Shown here piece by piece: positions 29,175 through 38,114 of a DNA stretch of 64,000 nucleotides (positions within the stretch are counted from its first letter, which is position 1; every line of letters starts with the position of its first letter). The notes below the pieces were generated by a model that was not told where the DNA came from, ran no database searches, and saw nothing but the letters and a program-made list of their open reading frames with translations. This stretch comes from Pseudomonas oryzihabitans. Its GTDB lineage: Bacteria; Pseudomonadota; Gammaproteobacteria; Pseudomonadales; Pseudomonadaceae. The translations under genes and the position numbers were made by a program. Location of the stretch: contig NZ_CP021645.1 of assembly GCF_006384975.1 (NCBI RefSeq), forward strand, positions 2,818,001-2,882,000, read 5' to 3'.

Positions 29175-29680
29175 CCCAGCCGCTCGCGCAATACCGCCAG
29201 CGCCTCGGCCGGCCCGCCGACGACGATCCGCGCCGGCACCGCCAGCATCAGGTTGAGCGGCAGGCCGAATTCCTCCAGCGTCCAGCCGTCACGGTCCAGC
29301 AGCTCCGGCCCCACCCAATCGGGGTGCCGCGCACGGATGCGCTCGGCCAGGCTGCCCTGCTCCGGTACATAGCCCACCACCGGCTTGCCCCGCGCCACCG
29401 CGTAACCCACCTCGAAGCAGGTACCGCTGTCGGGCTCGGCGCCGCGGAAGAAGTCCAGATTGGCCAGCACGGCATCGGCCGCGTCGATCACGGCGAGATT
29501 TGCCCGGTAGATCCAGGCTGCCTGCTCATGCGGGCTGCTCAGCTCCGCGGGAATGGCATTGTCCAACGGAAACAGACCTTCGCAGCCCTGCTCGGCGCAC
29601 AGCGCCTTGAGCGCCTGGCCATGGGCGACGGCATCGGGGCGAAAGACATCGGGGCCGGCCAGGTAGATACGTGGAGACAT
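29171..29680 (-). CDS. Nucleoside 2-deoxyribosyltransferase
   Basis: A 169-residue enzyme that swaps bases on deoxynucleosides, used in nucleoside salvage. It begins RIYLAGPDVF and has DAADAVLANLDFFRGAEPDSGTCFEVGYA, which contains the family aspartates and the catalytic glutamate. The stop codon TAG (29173-29171) lies in the terminal CTAG of the MITE-like element, so insertion may have changed the last codons; the C-terminal part still reads like the family. Confidence 0.85.
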   Translation of the reverse strand: MSPRIYLAGPDVFRPDAVAHGQALKALCAEQGCEGLFPLDNAIPAELSSPHEQAAWIYRANLAVIDAADAVLANLDFFRGAEPDSGTCFEVGYAVARGKPVVGYVPEQGSLAERIRARHPDWVGPELLDRDGWTLEEFGLPLNLMLAVPARIVVGGPAEALAVLRERLG

Positions 29681-29979
29681 AGGACGATTCCTCGAGCAAA
29701 GCGGTCAGTCTAGGCGCCGCGTCGCCCTACCGCACCCTGGCATCACCCGGTGATAAGCGAGAGCCCCGAAACGCCTGTGCTAGACCAACGAGAATGGTTC
29801 CCATGGTCATGCGCCGCTCGGGTAGCCATGATGACCGTTCACGCAATAACCAACCTCCTTGACGACTCCCCATCTGGGTACGCATGACCGAGCGCCTTAA
29901 AATCGTCACCACCTGAGCATCGCTCCGCTCCTGCAGAGTCAGGCTCGCTTCCAGAATACATTTCGTTCGGTATCGCTCG

Positions 29980-31695
29980 ATGTCTGGCCGCCTTCTCCTG
30001 ACCATCCATCTCAACCGATTGATCAACTTCCTGCTGGTGCTGGTGTGCTTCGCCACTGGCTGCGGCATGCTGCTGATCGTCCGCCAGGCCTACGAGACCT
30101 CGGCGAGCCTGCAACTGACCCTGGCCCAGTTACCGGTCTACGAGCAATCCTTGCGCCTGGCGGAAGCCGTTTCCGCCGAGCGCGGACCAACCAACGCCAT
30201 GCTCGGCGAGCGCGACGGCGACCCGCAGCAACTGGCGCAGGCACAGGCGCTGAGCGATGAGCGCCTCGCCCAATTACAGAAAACACTACGCGACTGTCAG
30301 ACCTGCAGCGTGACGCCTGGCCAAGTCGGAAGGGCCTACCACGGCGTGCTGCGTGCCCGAGCACTGCTGGAGCAGCGCCTACGAACGCCACCTGGCACCC
30401 CTGATCGCGTCGGCGTCACGGAAGTGATACAGGCGATGTTCCTGGCGGCCGATGAAAACTTCATCGCCGCCAATCGTCTCCTCCAAGATCTGGCTTACCG
30501 CACCCCAGGCATCTCCAGCTGCCTGGCCAATGCCAGGCTGGCCGCTCGCCTGCACGACACCGCCGGCCGACTGGGATCGCTGCTGACACCCGCGCTGCAA
30601 GCAGGTCGCCCGCCTACCGCAGAAGAACAGGTGAGCCTGCAGCAGACCCTGGGGCGAGTCCAGCAACTGGTGGATCTCTTGCGCAGCAATCTCGACCTGG
30701 CGCCGGCACCTGCCGAACACGCCCGCTTCCTGAGCGTGCAGCAGAGCTATCTGGGGCATGGCTTGGACTGGTATCAAGGGACCCTGGCCGCCCTCGCCCG
30801 AGGCGAGACGCCCAGTGCCGCAGCCTTCGCCCGAGGCTACGTACCCACCGTGGCCAGCATCCTGGAGCTACGCGACACCGCGCTGGGGTTGGCTCATGCC
30901 GAAGCCGAGCGATTGGCCCACGATGCCTATTGGCGGCTATGGGTGAGGATTGCCGCGGCACTCGGTATCCTGCTGGCGCTGAGCGTCAGCTTGCTGTTGC
31001 TCAAGCAACGGCTGCTCTCGCCATTACTGGCGAACACTCAGCGGCTGCTCGCCCTGACCCGTCGTCAAATGCCGGAAGGCATGAAAAAGCGGGAGCCCCG
31101 GACCCTGTTCGCCGCGTTCGAACAATTGGAGCGGCAGTTGCACCAGGTCGATCTGCTGCGCCAGGAGCGTGATGCGCTGATCGCCGAACTCAAGGTCCGT
31201 GCCGACACCGACTACCTCACCGGCCTGGCCAATCGCCGAGCCTTCGAACATCTGCTGATACAAGGCGTGCTCACCACACCGCGCTATCTGGCGGCCATCA
31301 CCTTCGATGTCGATTATTTCAAGCGCATCAACGACACCTACGGCCACGCGACAGGGGATCTCCTGCTGCAACACCTGGCGCAACGCTGCAACGGACTGCT
31401 GCGCCAGGGTGACCGGCTCGCCCGGATCGGCGGTGAAGAATTCGCGGTCCTGGCCGACGTCAAGTACCCCGACGAGGCCGTGGCCCTGGCCGAGCGGCTG
31501 CGTCTGGGAATTGCCGACACCCCGTTCAATGTCGGTCCGACCGAAGCCTTGCCGGTAACCGCCAGTTTCGGCGTGTCCGTGACCACACGCCTGGAACCCG
31601 GCGCCCAGGTGCGACTGCTGGCCGAAGCCGATGCCGCCCTCTACCGGGCCAAGCACCGCGGCCGCAATTGCAGCGAAGTCGCCGCGCTAAGCTAG
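29980..31695 (+). CDS. Membrane-bound diguanylate cyclase (GGDEF)
   Basis: A 571-residue protein that should make c-di-GMP. A helix at about 14-34 and another at about 325-346 flank a periplasmic sensor of some 290 residues that I do not recognise; it is helix-rich with Cys pairs at DCQTCS. After a short coiled coil, the cyclase domain starts at residue 408 (DTDYLTGLANRRAF). The active site is GGEEF (484-488) and the inhibitory I-site R475-Q-G-D478 is intact, so product feedback is expected. Confidence 0.88.
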   Translation: MSGRLLLTIHLNRLINFLLVLVCFATGCGMLLIVRQAYETSASLQLTLAQLPVYEQSLRLAEAVSAERGPTNAMLGERDGDPQQLAQAQALSDERLAQLQKTLRDCQTCSVTPGQVGRAYHGVLRARALLEQRLRTPPGTPDRVGVTEVIQAMFLAADENFIAANRLLQDLAYRTPGISSCLANARLAARLHDTAGRLGSLLTPALQAGRPPTAEEQVSLQQTLGRVQQLVDLLRSNLDLAPAPAEHARFLSVQQSYLGHGLDWYQGTLAALARGETPSAAAFARGYVPTVASILELRDTALGLAHAEAERLAHDAYWRLWVRIAAALGILLALSVSLLLLKQRLLSPLLANTQRLLALTRRQMPEGMKKREPRTLFAAFEQLERQLHQVDLLRQERDALIAELKVRADTDYLTGLANRRAFEHLLIQGVLTTPRYLAAITFDVDYFKRINDTYGHATGDLLLQHLAQRCNGLLRQGDRLARIGGEEFAVLADVKYPDEAVALAERLRLGIADTPFNVGPTEALPVTASFGVSVTTRLEPGAQVRLLAEADAALYRAKHRGRNCSEVAALS

Positions 31696-31782
31696 CGTCG
31701 CGTCGGCGATAACAGGGTCCCGCCCAGCCGTCCGCGCCTGCTCGCCGATCCGCCACCTACCCTTGGCCTGGCTGGCCGCCGA

Positions 31783-32373
31783 TCAGCCGTGCCCGGCCCC
31801 CTCTTCCTCGCAGAGCTTGGCGTAGTTCGCCAGACGTCGCTTGACGGTGCGCGGATGCACCCCGAAATGACTGGCGACCGCCAAAAGGCTCCAACGCTCT
31901 TGCTTGAGCAATTGGTGAGCCTGCCGGCACTGATCGCTGGACAGCGCCGGGCGTCGCCCGAGGACCTTACCCTCCATGCGGGCAGCCGCCAGGCCCGCCC
32001 GGGTCCGCTCGCTGATCAGGGCCCGCTCGAACTCGGCGAGAGCCGCCATGATGTGGAACACCAACCGACCGCCCGACGAATTGGTGTCTATGCCCTCGCT
32101 CAACGAATGAAACAGCACCTTGCGCCTGCCTAGTCGATCCAGCACCTGGATGAGGTGCGGCAGGGAGCGCCCCAAACGATCCAGCCGCCATACCACGAGC
32201 TTGTCGCCAGCGCGCAGGCGCCCCAGCGCCCGGTCGAGACCCGGCCGCGACGTGATCCCACCGGACACTCCTTGATCGGTATAGATGCGGTCGCAACCGA
32301 CACGCTCCAGTGCCTGGATTTGCAACGCCAGAGATTGATCGTCGGTGGACACTCGGGCATATCCGATAAGCAT
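31783..32373 (-). CDS. Serine recombinase (resolvase/invertase family)
   Basis: A 196-residue site-specific recombinase. The N-terminal catalytic domain shows YARVSTDDQS with nucleophile Ser9, LVVWRLDRLGRS and SERTRAGLAAAR; the C-terminal HTH is LLAVASHFGVHPRTVKRRL. The start at 32373 (MLIGYARVST) is the family start. No transposase or inverted segment is obvious next to it. It sits between c-di-GMP synthesis and degradation genes. Its target site is unknown. Confidence 0.87.
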   Translation of the reverse strand: MLIGYARVSTDDQSLALQIQALERVGCDRIYTDQGVSGGITSRPGLDRALGRLRAGDKLVVWRLDRLGRSLPHLIQVLDRLGRRKVLFHSLSEGIDTNSSGGRLVFHIMAALAEFERALISERTRAGLAAARMEGKVLGRRPALSSDQCRQAHQLLKQERWSLLAVASHFGVHPRTVKRRLANYAKLCEEEGAGHG

Positions 32374-32659
32374 TCTCTCTTTTCCTGATTTCAGGGGCAT
32401 TTCTTGAGTGCGGCTCATTCGAGCGGGCAAGAACAAGCTCACAGTGGCCCAAAGTTGACTAAAAGGTTCCTCTTTGCCCTGTCATGATCAATGCGTATTA
32501 AGTTATTGATTAGAAATGGATTTTTAAAAACAGATCAGTCTTTTATTTATGATCGCACAAAGGAACATTTGTGAACCAAACCACCTAATTTTTTCAATAA
32601 AAATCAATTTGCGGAATATCTGTTACTGCAAAAACAAATACCAAGATCGAGAGGTCGAG
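32374..32659. promoter_or_regulatory. AT-rich divergent promoter region of the recombinase and EAL genes
   Basis: About 286 bp of which 32460-32650 is strikingly AT-rich compared with the surrounding DNA, a composition favoured by MvaT/H-NS type silencers. A loose inverted pair (GTTCCTCTTTG near 32466 and CAAAGGAAC near 32567) is present. A good ribosome site (GAGAGGTCGAG) precedes the EAL ATG. I could not define -35/-10 boxes with confidence. Confidence 0.45.
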
Positions 32660-33946
32660 ATGAACCAGGCCATAGCGGTAAAAGGTGAAAGCCCAGCAGC
32701 ATCCGGATTGCTGATAACCCTGTACAACCGTGAACACCTGCTGAGGGCCTTTGGTGAAGATTTCGCCCAGGCAGCGATAGCTACCTTGCAGCGCCAGGTT
32801 CATCTATGGGGCGCGTCGGTATTGGCGCTGAACACCGACAGTTTCCTGGCCGAACCGGCACCCGCCGAACGTCACGACCTCGCCGCTCTCGCCGAACATT
32901 GGCAAGTCGCCCTGACCTGCACGGTGCTGGAATGGCACTCGCAACGCGCCCTGCCGGTCATCGGCATCCGCCCGGTACGTAGCCTGATGGGCGATGACCG
33001 GCTCGACCGCTTGCATCCGCTGCATCCCCTTTCCGCTCAGGACGCCTGGCCAGCCCTCCGTCCGCCCCCCATCAGCTACGGTTGGGACTGGCAACTCAAC
33101 TATGAGCGAGACATGGCCATCGCCGAGGATTTCTTTGCCTTGGCCGAGCAGGGCCAAGCCGCTCTGGCTCTACAGCCCATAGCCCGGCAACCCTGGGACG
33201 CTCAGCGGCCGAAGCGTAACCCGGTCCTCTACCACGAAGCACTGCTACGGTGGCATCCCGACAACCGTCGCCTGAAAGACCTCGGTCCAGGCCAGGTTGT
33301 GAGCGCTCTGGAGCGTTTGGGGTTGGTACGGATGCTCGACCATGCAGTCCTGAGCACCGTGATCGATGCCCTGGAACGCCGTCCGGAGCTGCATCTGGGC
33401 TGCAATCTATCCGCCAGCAGCCTAGTGCTGGACTCTTGGTGGAGCAGTCCACTGCAACGCCTCGCCCAAGCGCCCGCGGTCGCCAGCCGTTTGACCGTGG
33501 AAATTACCGAAAGTACAGCTGTTGGCGACATGGACGCGGCCTTGGCTTTCACCCGACACTTGAAATCCCTGGGCTGCCAATTGGCACTGGACGATTTCGG
33601 CTCCGGCTACGGCGCGCTCGGCTTCGCCATGGCCGTTCCGCTCAATGTGATCAAGCTGGACCGCAGTCTGCTGCACGGCGCCCGAGGCAATCGCTCGGCC
33701 ATGGAGCAGTTGCAGAACCTGTCCCGGCTCTGTCGCACCCTGGCTCCCAAGGTAGTGGCGGAAGGGGTCGAGACCCCGCAGGATATGCACAGTCTACGCC
33801 TGATCGAGCTGGACTGGGCGCAAGGCTTCTGGATCGGGAGACCACTACTAGGCGAGCAGCCCCTGCATCTACGCTGGCCTGAGCGGATAGCGAGCAATCC
33901 TTCGATGCAGCTCATCCCTACTGACACCGTACCGCTCAGTACCTAG
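32660..33946 (+). CDS. EAL-domain c-di-GMP phosphodiesterase
   Basis: A 428-residue cytoplasmic protein. Residues 1-150 form an N-terminal region I do not recognise; the rest is an EAL domain with all metal and catalytic residues visible: E193 (EALLR), N249, E281, D311/D312 (DDFGSGYG), K332, E368 (AEGVE) and Q388. It should hydrolyse c-di-GMP to pGpG. The stop codon overlaps that of the convergent MocR gene (shared CTAG). Confidence 0.88.
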   Translation: MNQAIAVKGESPAASGLLITLYNREHLLRAFGEDFAQAAIATLQRQVHLWGASVLALNTDSFLAEPAPAERHDLAALAEHWQVALTCTVLEWHSQRALPVIGIRPVRSLMGDDRLDRLHPLHPLSAQDAWPALRPPPISYGWDWQLNYERDMAIAEDFFALAEQGQAALALQPIARQPWDAQRPKRNPVLYHEALLRWHPDNRRLKDLGPGQVVSALERLGLVRMLDHAVLSTVIDALERRPELHLGCNLSASSLVLDSWWSSPLQRLAQAPAVASRLTVEITESTAVGDMDAALAFTRHLKSLGCQLALDDFGSGYGALGFAMAVPLNVIKLDRSLLHGARGNRSAMEQLQNLSRLCRTLAPKVVAEGVETPQDMHSLRLIELDWAQGFWIGRPLLGEQPLHLRWPERIASNPSMQLIPTDTVPLST

Positions 33947-35388
33947 GAAACCACCGCCGCCTGCGGTAGCGTCGCCAGGTCCAGCAACCGCTTGGCCTCC
34001 TCCCCTACCTTGCGCACGCCCTCCTCCACGCCAGGGCGATGCGCCTGGGCGTAGTTCAGCCGCACGCAATTGCGGTACTTGCCCGAGGCGGAAAAGATGC
34101 TGCCGCAGGCGATCTGCACGCTTTGCGCCAGCAACGCGTGATTGAGCGGATGGCTGTCACAGTCCTCGGGTAGCTCCACCCAGAGCAGGAAGCTGCCCTG
34201 GGGTTGGCTGATCCGGGTGCCGGCGGGAAAGTAACGCTGTACCCAGGCACTCATCAGGTCGAGATTGCGTTGGTACTGGGCGCGCATGCGCCGCACATGG
34301 GCCGTGTAGTGCCCGGCGGCGATGAACTCGGCGATGGCCAGCTGCGGCTGGGGCGCCGTGCAGCCGGTGCCAATGTACTTGAGGTGCAGGATGCGCTCGG
34401 CATAGCGCCCGGGCGCCACCCAGCCGACTCTCAATCCCGGCGCCAGGGTCTTGGAGAAGGAACTGCAGAGGATCACCCGGTCGTCTTCGTCGAAGGCCTT
34501 GAGCGCCCGGCCACGGGGATAGCTGTAGAGCAGGTCGCCGTAGACGTCGTCCTCGATTACCGCCAGGTCGTGCTTGCGCGCCAGCGCCACCAGTTGCCGC
34601 TTGTTCGCCTCCGGCATGCAATAGCCCAGCGGGTTGTTGCAACTAGGGGTGAGCTGGATGGCCCGCACCGGCCATTGCTCCAGGGCCAGCTCCAGCGCCG
34701 GCAGGCTGATGCCGGTGCGCGGATCGGTGGGGATCTCCAGCGCCTTGAGGCCCTGACCCTTGAGCGTCTGCATCACCCCGTGGAAGGTCGGCGAATCCAC
34801 GGCGACGATATCGCCTTCCTGGCAGGTGGCGCGCAGGGCGATGGCCAGCGCTTCGTGGGCACCACTGGTGATGACGATGTCGTCGGCGGTGAGCACGCAG
34901 CCGGCATCCAGTTGCAGCCGCGCCACCTGCTCGCGCAGGGCGGCGACGCCCTGGATGCTGTCGTAGGACAGCCCGGCATTGCCCGGCCGCCGCGCCAGGC
35001 GCGCCATGCCGGCGAGCAAGGGCGCCAGGGTCGGCGCATCGGTATCCGGCAGGCCCCGGCCGAGCTGCACCCGCACCGAATCGGGCGTACTGGTCATCAG
35101 CTCGCGTATCGGCTCCCAGCCGGATACCTCCACCGGCCAGCGCGCTGGGCGGGTGACCTGGGGCAGCTCGATCACCCGGCGTTCGAGGCGGACGAAATAG
35201 CCGGACTTGGGTCGCGGCTCCACCAGCCCGCGATCCTCCAGCAGACGATAGGCCTGTTGCACCGTGGCCAGGCTCACACCGTGCTCCTGCGCCAGGGCGC
35301 GTACCGAAGGCAGGCGCTCGCCCGGTCGATAGAGGCCTTGTTCGATACGACGGCCGAGCGCGTCGGCCAACAGCTGATAGCGATTCAT
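33943..35388 (-). CDS. MocR-type regulator: GntR HTH fused to aminotransferase fold
   Basis: A 481-residue transcription factor. Residues 1-75 are a GntR winged helix (RIEQGLYRPGERLPSVRALA, SLATVQQAYRLLEDRG) and the rest is a fold-type I aminotransferase domain with the PLP-lysine motif SSFSKTLAPGLRVGW and SCNNPLGYCM. Such proteins sense PLP or an amino acid. The start at 35388 gives the usual HTH position. Repeated CCATACAG boxes upstream are probable binding sites; the divergent DUF1127 gene may be the target. Confidence 0.87.
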   Translation of the reverse strand: MNRYQLLADALGRRIEQGLYRPGERLPSVRALAQEHGVSLATVQQAYRLLEDRGLVEPRPKSGYFVRLERRVIELPQVTRPARWPVEVSGWEPIRELMTSTPDSVRVQLGRGLPDTDAPTLAPLLAGMARLARRPGNAGLSYDSIQGVAALREQVARLQLDAGCVLTADDIVITSGAHEALAIALRATCQEGDIVAVDSPTFHGVMQTLKGQGLKALEIPTDPRTGISLPALELALEQWPVRAIQLTPSCNNPLGYCMPEANKRQLVALARKHDLAVIEDDVYGDLLYSYPRGRALKAFDEDDRVILCSSFSKTLAPGLRVGWVAPGRYAERILHLKYIGTGCTAPQPQLAIAEFIAAGHYTAHVRRMRAQYQRNLDLMSAWVQRYFPAGTRISQPQGSFLLWVELPEDCDSHPLNHALLAQSVQIACGSIFSASGKYRNCVRLNYAQAHRPGVEEGVRKVGEEAKRLLDLATLPQAAVVS

Positions 35389-35423
35389 GTACGGACTATA
35401 GCGGCGTCGGTCGGTGTATCGCG

Positions 35424-35481
35424 CCATACAGATGGCCATGTGGGACACCATACAGCTGCTCTCTGTACAGCGGCTGTATGG
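35424..35481. promoter_or_regulatory. CCATACAG operator array upstream of the MocR gene
   Basis: CCATACAG occurs at 35424-35431 and 35448-35455 (24-bp step), and inverted as CTGTATGG at 35474-35481. The palindrome CTGTACAG lies at 35463-35470. MocR/PdxR proteins bind direct or inverted repeats of this kind with two to three helical-turn spacing, so this is a probable autoregulatory and target site. Confidence 0.65.
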
Positions 35482-35556
35482 CGAACAACCCATCGGCCTG
35501 GGTCTGCCCCTCTGGCGGCCGGCGGCGGAGCATGGAGATAGACAAGGAGAGACGCC

Positions 35557-35916
35557 ATGCCCAGACCCGCTAGCCTTCATGAGCAAACCCGTACCGCTGG
35601 TTGCTGGCTGTTGTTCCGGCACCAACTGACCACCCGCCGCACCCTGCTGGAACTCACGGATAAGGAATTGGCCGATATCGGCCTGGATCGGACGGCGGCC
35701 CTGCACGAGGCCCACCGTCCCTGGTGGCGAGTACTGATCGACGCCTGGCGTCAGTCCGGCAGTCGCGACAGCCGCGCCGCCCAGTCCGCCACGGGGGCCG
35801 GCAGCTCCGGGTGCCAGAGCCTGCGCCAGACCACCGCCAGTTGCTCCCAGCCACCGCGTTCGCGCGGCCATAACGAGGGTTCGGCAACCAGTCGCCAGCC
35901 CGTGGCCTCGCGCTGA
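35557..35916 (+). CDS. DUF1127 (YjiS-like) small protein with long tail
   Basis: A 119-residue reading frame. Residues about 20-50 (FRHQLTTRRTLLELTDKELADIGL) are the DUF1127 motif, an Arg-rich helical unit that binds RNA or partner proteins in several small proteins. The usual length is 50-70 residues; the last 50 or so codons here run into the 3' end of the convergent hydrolase gene and look like fill. A good ribosome site (AAGGAGAGACGCC) precedes the ATG. Its promoter region holds the CCATACAG array. Confidence 0.65.
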   Translation: MPRPASLHEQTRTAGCWLLFRHQLTTRRTLLELTDKELADIGLDRTAALHEAHRPWWRVLIDAWRQSGSRDSRAAQSATGAGSSGCQSLRQTTASCSQPPRSRGHNEGSATSRQPVASR

Positions 35917-36797
35917 GCCAGGACGAAGCGAAAGGTGTGATAACCGGTGGCACCCAGGCGCAGGTCGGTGACCACCAGGTCATTGCCCAGGCGGTCGTAG
36001 CGCAGCCAGTCGTCGGTGAACCAGCGCAGGCGCTGCTCGGCCGGTGACGCGGCAACGATAGGTGCCAGCTCACCACCGCGGGGCAGGGCCACCAATTCAG
36101 GGGGACGTCCGTCGAAGAGGCCTACCCAGGCTTCCCGGTAGCGCTCCGGCCCATCGTCCACCATGACCCGCCACAGCAGGCTGGTGAACGGCAGGGGCGC
36201 GCTGAACAACCGCGCGTCCTGCTGCCCCTGGGCCGCCAGTGCCTTGCGTACCTGGCGTTCGGCGGAATACTTGGCCACCAGCGTCCAGCCCAGGTAGGTG
36301 GTGGAAATCAGCAGCGCCGCCACGGCCAAGCGTGGCGAGCGCCCGCGCGGGCCGAGCAGCAGCCCGGCCAACACCGCCAGCAGCAGTGGCAGGGTATAGA
36401 GCGGATCGATGATGAAGATGCTGGACCAGGCCACCGGAGTGGTCGGCAGCGGCCAGAACAGCTGAGTGCCATAGGTGGTGAAGGCATCCAGCAAGGGATG
36501 AGTGATGAGCACCAGCCAAAGGGTGAGGAACAGGCGTCGTCGGCTATAGCCCGGATCGCGCCAGCGCCCGCAGAGCCAGGTGAGCAGCAGGGCCACCCCG
36601 GTCAGCACGAACAGCGAGTGGCTGAAGCCGCGGTGGTAGGTCATCTCGTTGACCGCGTGGCCGTAGTCGATGAACACATCGAGATCCGGCAGCGTGCCCA
36701 GGGCGGCGCCATAGAGGATGGCTTGCCGCCCCTGCCAGCGCCCGAGCAAGGCGGTCTGGAGCGTGGCGCCGAGAACGGCCTGGGTCAGCGAATCCAC
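35751..36797 (-). CDS. YdjM-family membrane-bound metal-dependent hydrolase
   Basis: A 348-residue protein with four to five N-terminal helices and a soluble C-terminal part. The metal-binding signature of the family is visible as GTLPDLDVF, TYHRGFSHSLFVL and LITHPLLDAFTTYGT. The reaction is not established for this family. It follows the alpha/beta hydrolase gene by only a few bases and is likely co-transcribed with it. Confidence 0.82.
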   Translation of the reverse strand: MDSLTQAVLGATLQTALLGRWQGRQAILYGAALGTLPDLDVFIDYGHAVNEMTYHRGFSHSLFVLTGVALLLTWLCGRWRDPGYSRRRLFLTLWLVLITHPLLDAFTTYGTQLFWPLPTTPVAWSSIFIIDPLYTLPLLLAVLAGLLLGPRGRSPRLAVAALLISTTYLGWTLVAKYSAERQVRKALAAQGQQDARLFSAPLPFTSLLWRVMVDDGPERYREAWVGLFDGRPPELVALPRGGELAPIVAASPAEQRLRWFTDDWLRYDRLGNDLVVTDLRLGATGYHTFRFVLAQREATGWRLVAEPSLWPRERGGWEQLAVVWRRLWHPELPAPVADWAARLSRLPD

Positions 36798-36800
36798 CGG

Positions 36801-37550
36801 TCAGAGGTCCTTGGCGAAGTCGAGCATCAAGCGCGCCAAGGCTTGGGGCGTCTGCAACGGCATCAGGTGGCCGGCCCCCGGGATCACCTCCAGGCGGCTG
36901 TGGGGGAAAGGCGCCAGGGTGGTCCGGCGTTGCTCGTCTGGCCCCGGCACCTGTTCGTCATCCGCACCGCAGACCAGCAGCACCGGATAGTCCAGCGTCG
37001 GGATACGTTCACTCCAGTCTTCGCGACTGCCATGGTCGACCCAGGCGCGCCAGGCGGCCAGATTCAGGCGCTGGGCATCGGCGATGACCACCTCGCGGAT
37101 GGCATCGGGCAGGCGATGGGCGCTGGATTCGTCGACGAAGGCTTCGGCTTCCGCCCGGCTCTTGCCATAGGCGCGCTGGGCGTCACGATCCGCCTCGCTC
37201 ATGGGCTGCGGACCCGGCGGCGAAGGAGCGACCAGGATCAACCCGGCGAGATATTCCGGTCGCCGCGCCGCCAGTACCACGGCCACCTTGCCGGTCATCG
37301 AATGGCCGACCAGGATGCAGCGATCGAGGCCCAGGGCGCGGATGCTGGCATCCAGCTGATCGGCCATCTCCGCCACGCTATAGCCTTCCACCTCGGCCGC
37401 ATCGCCGAAGCCCGGCGTATTCAGCGCCACGCAATGGTGCTCGCCATCCAGATAGGGCAAGGTGGGAAACCAGGTGCGGTGGGAACCGCCGAGAAAGTGC
37501 AGGAGCACGAAGGTGGGCGAACCGCTACCTTGTTGGCTGTGGGGAAGCAT
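36801..37550 (-). CDS. Alpha/beta hydrolase
   Basis: A 249-residue hydrolase. The oxyanion loop HFLGGSHRTW, the nucleophile elbow VGHSMTG (Ser in the centre), an acid in CGADDEQVPG and the late catalytic His in IPGAGHLMP are all visible. The substrate is unknown. The start at 37550 has an AGGACT ribosome site; the frame extends further but without homology. Confidence 0.85.
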   Translation of the reverse strand: MLPHSQQGSGSPTFVLLHFLGGSHRTWFPTLPYLDGEHHCVALNTPGFGDAAEVEGYSVAEMADQLDASIRALGLDRCILVGHSMTGKVAVVLAARRPEYLAGLILVAPSPPGPQPMSEADRDAQRAYGKSRAEAEAFVDESSAHRLPDAIREVVIADAQRLNLAAWRAWVDHGSREDWSERIPTLDYPVLLVCGADDEQVPGPDEQRRTTLAPFPHSRLEVIPGAGHLMPLQTPQALARLMLDFAKDL

Positions 37551-38114
37551 TGGGAGTCCTCGGTGCGGATCGAAAGCAAGCAATAGAGAGATGGAGAGTT
37601 CGGCATCGCGCTAAGTTCCGCTTCGCTGAGCCCTGACCGCCCGGCCTGAGTGCGCCGGTATCATCTGGAACAATCCGCCCCCGGAACGCCTCATGACCGA
37701 TCCGTCCCGCTTTCACCTCACCTGTCACGGGCGGGCTATCTCGTTACCCCTGCCAAAGGTGCCCTGATGCTTGCCGACAGCCAGTTGAAGCTGCGCCAGT
37801 GGCGCCCGGAAGACGGCCCGGCCTTCACCGCCACCGCCAACCAGCCATCGGTGGCTGTAATGGAGCGCCTGTCGATGACCGACGCCGGCACCTTCGAGCA
37901 TCCCCGCCTGCCGCCCAGCCATCCCTTGCAGCCGCTCCGGCTATTTCGACTGAGCCGGGCGCGCTGGCTTTCATCGCATCCCGCCCAACCAGCCCCCTGA
38001 AAGACGCACGAGGCACCGGCGCTCGAGCCTGATGAGCAACCGTCCTCGAGGTGTCCTCGCGCCCCCGCGTGACCAGTGCTAGAGCATCACCCTACACCCG
38101 CTTAAACTGCGCGG
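37551..38114. other. Intergenic region with a gene remnant
   Basis: This 564-bp spacer separates the hydrolase from the WYL regulator. It contains a decayed acetyltransferase-like frame (listed separately) and otherwise no feature I could recognise. Confidence 0.4.
37767..38000 (+). pseudogene. Possible GNAT acetyltransferase remnant
   Basis: A 77-residue frame whose first 30 residues (LKLRQWRPEDGPAFTATANQ then PSVAVMERL) resemble the beginning of RimJ/RimL-type GNAT acetyltransferases. After that the reading becomes proline- and arginine-rich and no acetyl-CoA motif follows in any frame. I read it as the 5' stub of a broken gene; it could also be chance similarity. Confidence 0.35.

Noticed and set aside
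29727..30068. 113-codon minus-strand ORF upstream of the diguanylate cyclase
   Set aside because: Arg-rich translation, overlaps the cyclase start and has no recognisable domain; likely chance.
32460..32580. Invertible promoter for the EAL gene controlled by the adjacent recombinase
   Set aside because: The only inverted pair (GTTCCTCTTTG / CAAAGGAAC) is short and imperfect, not like known invertase sites; kept as a question in the cluster finding only.
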